Below are positions 61,515 through 64,000 of a DNA stretch of 64,000 nt, in pieces. The stretch spans positions 28,841,297 through 28,905,296 of the forward strand of contig NW_024609835.1 of NCBI RefSeq assembly GCF_016920785.2, read 5' to 3'. Below the pieces are notes generated by a model. It searched no databases. It was not told the origin of the DNA and worked only from the letters and a program-made list of their open reading frames with translations. The stretch comes from Ixodes scapularis. Taxonomy: Eukaryota > Arthropoda > Arachnida > Ixodida > Ixodidae. Position 1 is the first letter of the stretch. Every line of letters begins with the position of its first letter. The position numbers were made by a program, and so were the translations under genes.

Positions 61515-63953
61515 CTGCAGCAACAAAGGGGCAAGCAAAGGCGGCCACATCTCCTTGTCAGTTTCCAAAGAGTGTGGGGAAAAGTCACGGGGAGGGTCAA
61601 TGCTCAACAGTTGCAGTGTGGGAACATGGAAGCGCGTGGCATCGGGTACTATCAGAGTACTGTAATGCCCCGGCGTGCAACTGCAGCGATGCGGATGCAC
61701 TGCAGTTGTGTACCAGGCAGTTAGAATGCTCCAATACTACCCGATCCACGTGCTCCGGTGTTCCCGCTAACTGTGATTAAGATTGTAGAGTCAGTCCTCT
61801 CTATGGCCTCCCACAGAACCAGAAAATGCATTGTCGACCGTGGCCACGCTTTCGAGGTGCCCTTTCTAGAGCCAGTGGCCAATACCCAGGTATCTACTAC
61901 ACAGTGTATACCGAGAAGATGAAGAGTAACACTGGTTTAGTGGTTCCTGCCCACATGAACCACATAAAAAGAAAAAAGAACAGCAGGGTGATTTCAGATA
62001 AGATCGACCAAAGGGTGGCTGGCTGACATTTTTAAATCAACTGATGTTTTTATATGCTATTGTCTAGTTTGTCGACGTTTAGCGCACTCAAAAGCTGTCG
62101 TTCAAGCATTCACACACCCAAAGAACACTCCTTTCACACAGCTGAGCGCTGTGTGAAAGGAGTGTTCTTTGGGTGTGTGAATGCTTGAATGACAGCTTTT
62201 GAGTGCGCTAAACGTCGACAAACATGAGCAACCAACTCGCCCAATCTCAAGTTCTCACATATTGTCTAGTGTCTGGTATAAACAAATCCAAACTTAGTTT
62301 TGAGCAGAAAAACTATTTGGGGACAGCAAAAATTGTAAGGCATGAAGAGGTGGACAGTTGCATTAGCGCGCACTGATGGAGGGGGCACGTTTAAGACTGA
62401 ATAACTGAAACGATAACATTAGGAGAATTCTTATACTTTTTAGACGCAAACTATGGCTACAGATTGCTTGTAATATAAAGTAATAATATTTATTTAAATT
62501 TCATTTATTTTTCTAAAAATTGCCACACATGCCTCCTCGATTGACAAGTGGCAAAATTTGGAGGCCTGTATCTCATGAAATAATTTACTAATCATTATTA
62601 TATAAATTGCAGCTAGTATTTTACTTATATATGGCTATTATTTAAAAAATAAATAAGGTATCTGAGTGATACGATAGTAAGGATATATTTTGGCAAACAT
62701 GAGAAAAAAATCAAACAACGAAAAATTCCGATGGGAATAAAAAGACACCACCTTCGATTTTTTTTTAAATTTGGGTACCCTGTTATACTCTATTTCGGCA
62801 TTCATTTCTATTAAAAACATGTTGCATCATTTTATTGACAAAGACGAAACAACTCCCCAAAGTAGGGTCCTTTTTCAAAGCCTACACTTAGCAGTGCCCT
62901 ATATAAGAAGTGACTCTGAGTTCCAGTTCCATGAAACTAACACACATCTTTTATATATTTTTATTCAGATGAGGCCATTGATAACCATAGGAATCGTTCA
63001 CACACTAAGATTGAGGAGAAACTACTGTGTACAAAGATATTACAAAGTAGTGATACGAGAAAAGATCCTGCAGCGATCGGCCACTGGGAACTTTGTTTAC
63101 TTTATTTTCCTAAGGCACTGTATGCTCCTCTCAGTTACCCTTTATCTCGATCTCTCTCTCTTATATATATCCCTGACTTATATCTAGAATAAAAACATAT
63201 TCAAGCATTTCCTTTCTGCGTGATAATGTTCTGTGGCCTAGCAACAATCCTTTCCTCGTGAAGATCACGATTATGGTGCAATAGTTGGCGGAAGTAGCAG
63301 GCGACACTCGTCGCTAGTTCTAGCAAAACGGCCGATACAATCTTTTCTTGCATTTCCCCGCTCGCTGTCAAGGATGAGGGGGTTTGCTTCAACGAGCAAA
63401 ATATGGCCGCCGGTGCCTGCTTACTGAGCAGTCGTGGCTGTCGCCATCCCACTCGCTGGCGTCACGGGCAATAATATCAGGCACAAAGAGGCACACCGAC
63501 AGAGAGCGGAACCCCCGAATACTCGAGCCCTGCCTTAATACAATAGAGCGTAAACACTGTCGACATGTTAACGAAAGGTTCACATGGCAACAGTGTCTAC
63601 GTTTTAGGTAAGGAAAAGCATGTCGTGTGGTACGAGCCGGATTCTTACACGAGGTGCAAGGTGAGCCCCGAGAACGTGTCTGCTGCCCTTGAGTACTTCA
63701 CGAAAGACAAGCTACAATGTTTGCGCCGAGGTCCCAACTAGAAGGACGTGATATCTGTCATGCTCGACGGGGAGAAAACGTTTGTGCCAAAGCGCTTCCT
63801 GACACGCTCAATCCGAGAGGCCTTTTGTGTATACAGAAAAAAACATCTGGATCCGGCGTTGGGCTAACGAAATTTTATCCCTTGCGCCCTACATGGGTCA
63901 AATGTACCTATTCCACACCAGGAAGCGTGCGTTTGTGTGCGCTGCACCAATTA
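61515..63953. other. region upstream of the HMG exon
   Basis: It is probably intron or flank of cic. I searched it for an N-terminal cic exon and saw none. It contains the 157-bp hairpin (62067-62223) and the decayed plus-strand frame at 63600-63950. From 62280 to 63590 it is AT-rich with nothing recognised. Confidence 0.5.
62067..62223. repeat. near-perfect 157-bp inverted repeat (hairpin)
   Basis: Two 76-nt arms differ at one base (GCTGTCGTTCAAGC against GCTGTCATTCAAGC) and enclose a 5-nt loop. The arms start GTTTGTCGACGTTTAGCGCA. The surrounding 191-bp block is flanked by an 11-bp direct repeat TATTGTCTAGT (62058-62068, 62260-62270), so it looks like an insertion. Confidence 0.9.
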
Positions 63954-63957
63954 CAGT
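63606..63957 (+). pseudogene. decayed reading frame of a repeated protein family
   Basis: The plus strand reads KEKHVVWYEPDSYTRCKVSP, ENVSAALEYFTKDKLQCLRR, a TAG stop, KDVISVMLDGEKTFVPKRFL and SIREAFCVYRKKHLDPALG. After a frameshift it continues with a LRPTWVK/ HQEACVCVRCTNY-like ending. The last block resembles cysteine-containing C-termini of multicopy uncharacterised proteins in arthropod genomes (recollection, not checked). The stop and frameshift make it non-functional. Confidence 0.5.
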
Positions 63958-64000
63958 CTAAGCTCGTTATAACAGATCTTGATTTTGACCAGGATTTCGG
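63954..64000. mobile_element. left end of another CAGT-ended element, cut by window edge
   Basis: CAGTCTAAGCTCGTTATAAC preceded by TA matches the terminal style of the other Tigger-type elements. Confidence 0.6.

Overview
This is nuclear genomic DNA from an animal, most likely a hard tick (Acari: Ixodida). It has long introns with GT-AG boundaries, a metazoan-specific gene, one nuclear-type tRNA and dense interspersed transposons. The tick assignment is an inference from the overall repeat style and is less certain than the gene call. There are no bacterial operons, no CRISPR array and no intact virus.

The main gene is capicua (cic), on the minus strand. It encodes the HMG-box transcriptional repressor that acts downstream of receptor tyrosine kinase/Ras/ERK signalling. 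I assembled 14 exons, from the HMG-box exon (61514-61329) to the stop codon at 10768. Every donor and acceptor phase agrees from exon to exon. The total is 2,784 nt, exactly 928 codons including the stop, so the frame closes over 50 kb. The residue numbers used below count from the first codon of the HMG exon. The 5' exon(s) carrying the true start are not in the window. The order is HMG box, DNA-proximal basic tail, acidic/serine motif, proline-rich central region, a glutamine/histidine tract, then the C-terminal C1 domain that works with the HMG box in DNA binding. The C1 domain is split by an intron.

The rest is intron and flank filled with mobile DNA. At least eight elements, complete or partial, have TA-flanked inverted ends that begin CAGT. 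Several keep remnants of a pogo/Tigger (CENP-B-like) transposase. Other families present are Penelope-like elements with a GIY-YIG endonuclease, a collapsed LTR element carrying a nested hAT-like insertion, a hAT MITE with a perfect 8-bp duplication, TTAA-flanked piggyBac-like MITEs, foldback elements, an endonuclease fragment of a non-LTR element, and tRNA-derived SINE pieces. Intron 13 holds a large AT-rich array of palindromic E2F-like motifs.

By region: 1-10.7 kb is flank downstream of cic, with a doubtful small plus-strand ORF, foldback elements and a probable 3' UTR. 10.7-13.1 kb holds the two C1 exons. 13.1-23.6 kb is a repeat-rich intron with a minisatellite, the palindrome array, two Tigger-like elements and tRNA-Ser(AGA). 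23.6-31.2 kb holds three exons around a Tigger-like repeat with a nested Penelope element. 31.2-41 kb holds three exons and two unplaced candidate exons. 41-48 kb is a large nested-transposon intron. 48-61.5 kb holds exons 1 to 6. 61.5-64 kb is non-coding flank or intron with a striking 157-bp hairpin and a decayed plus-strand reading frame.
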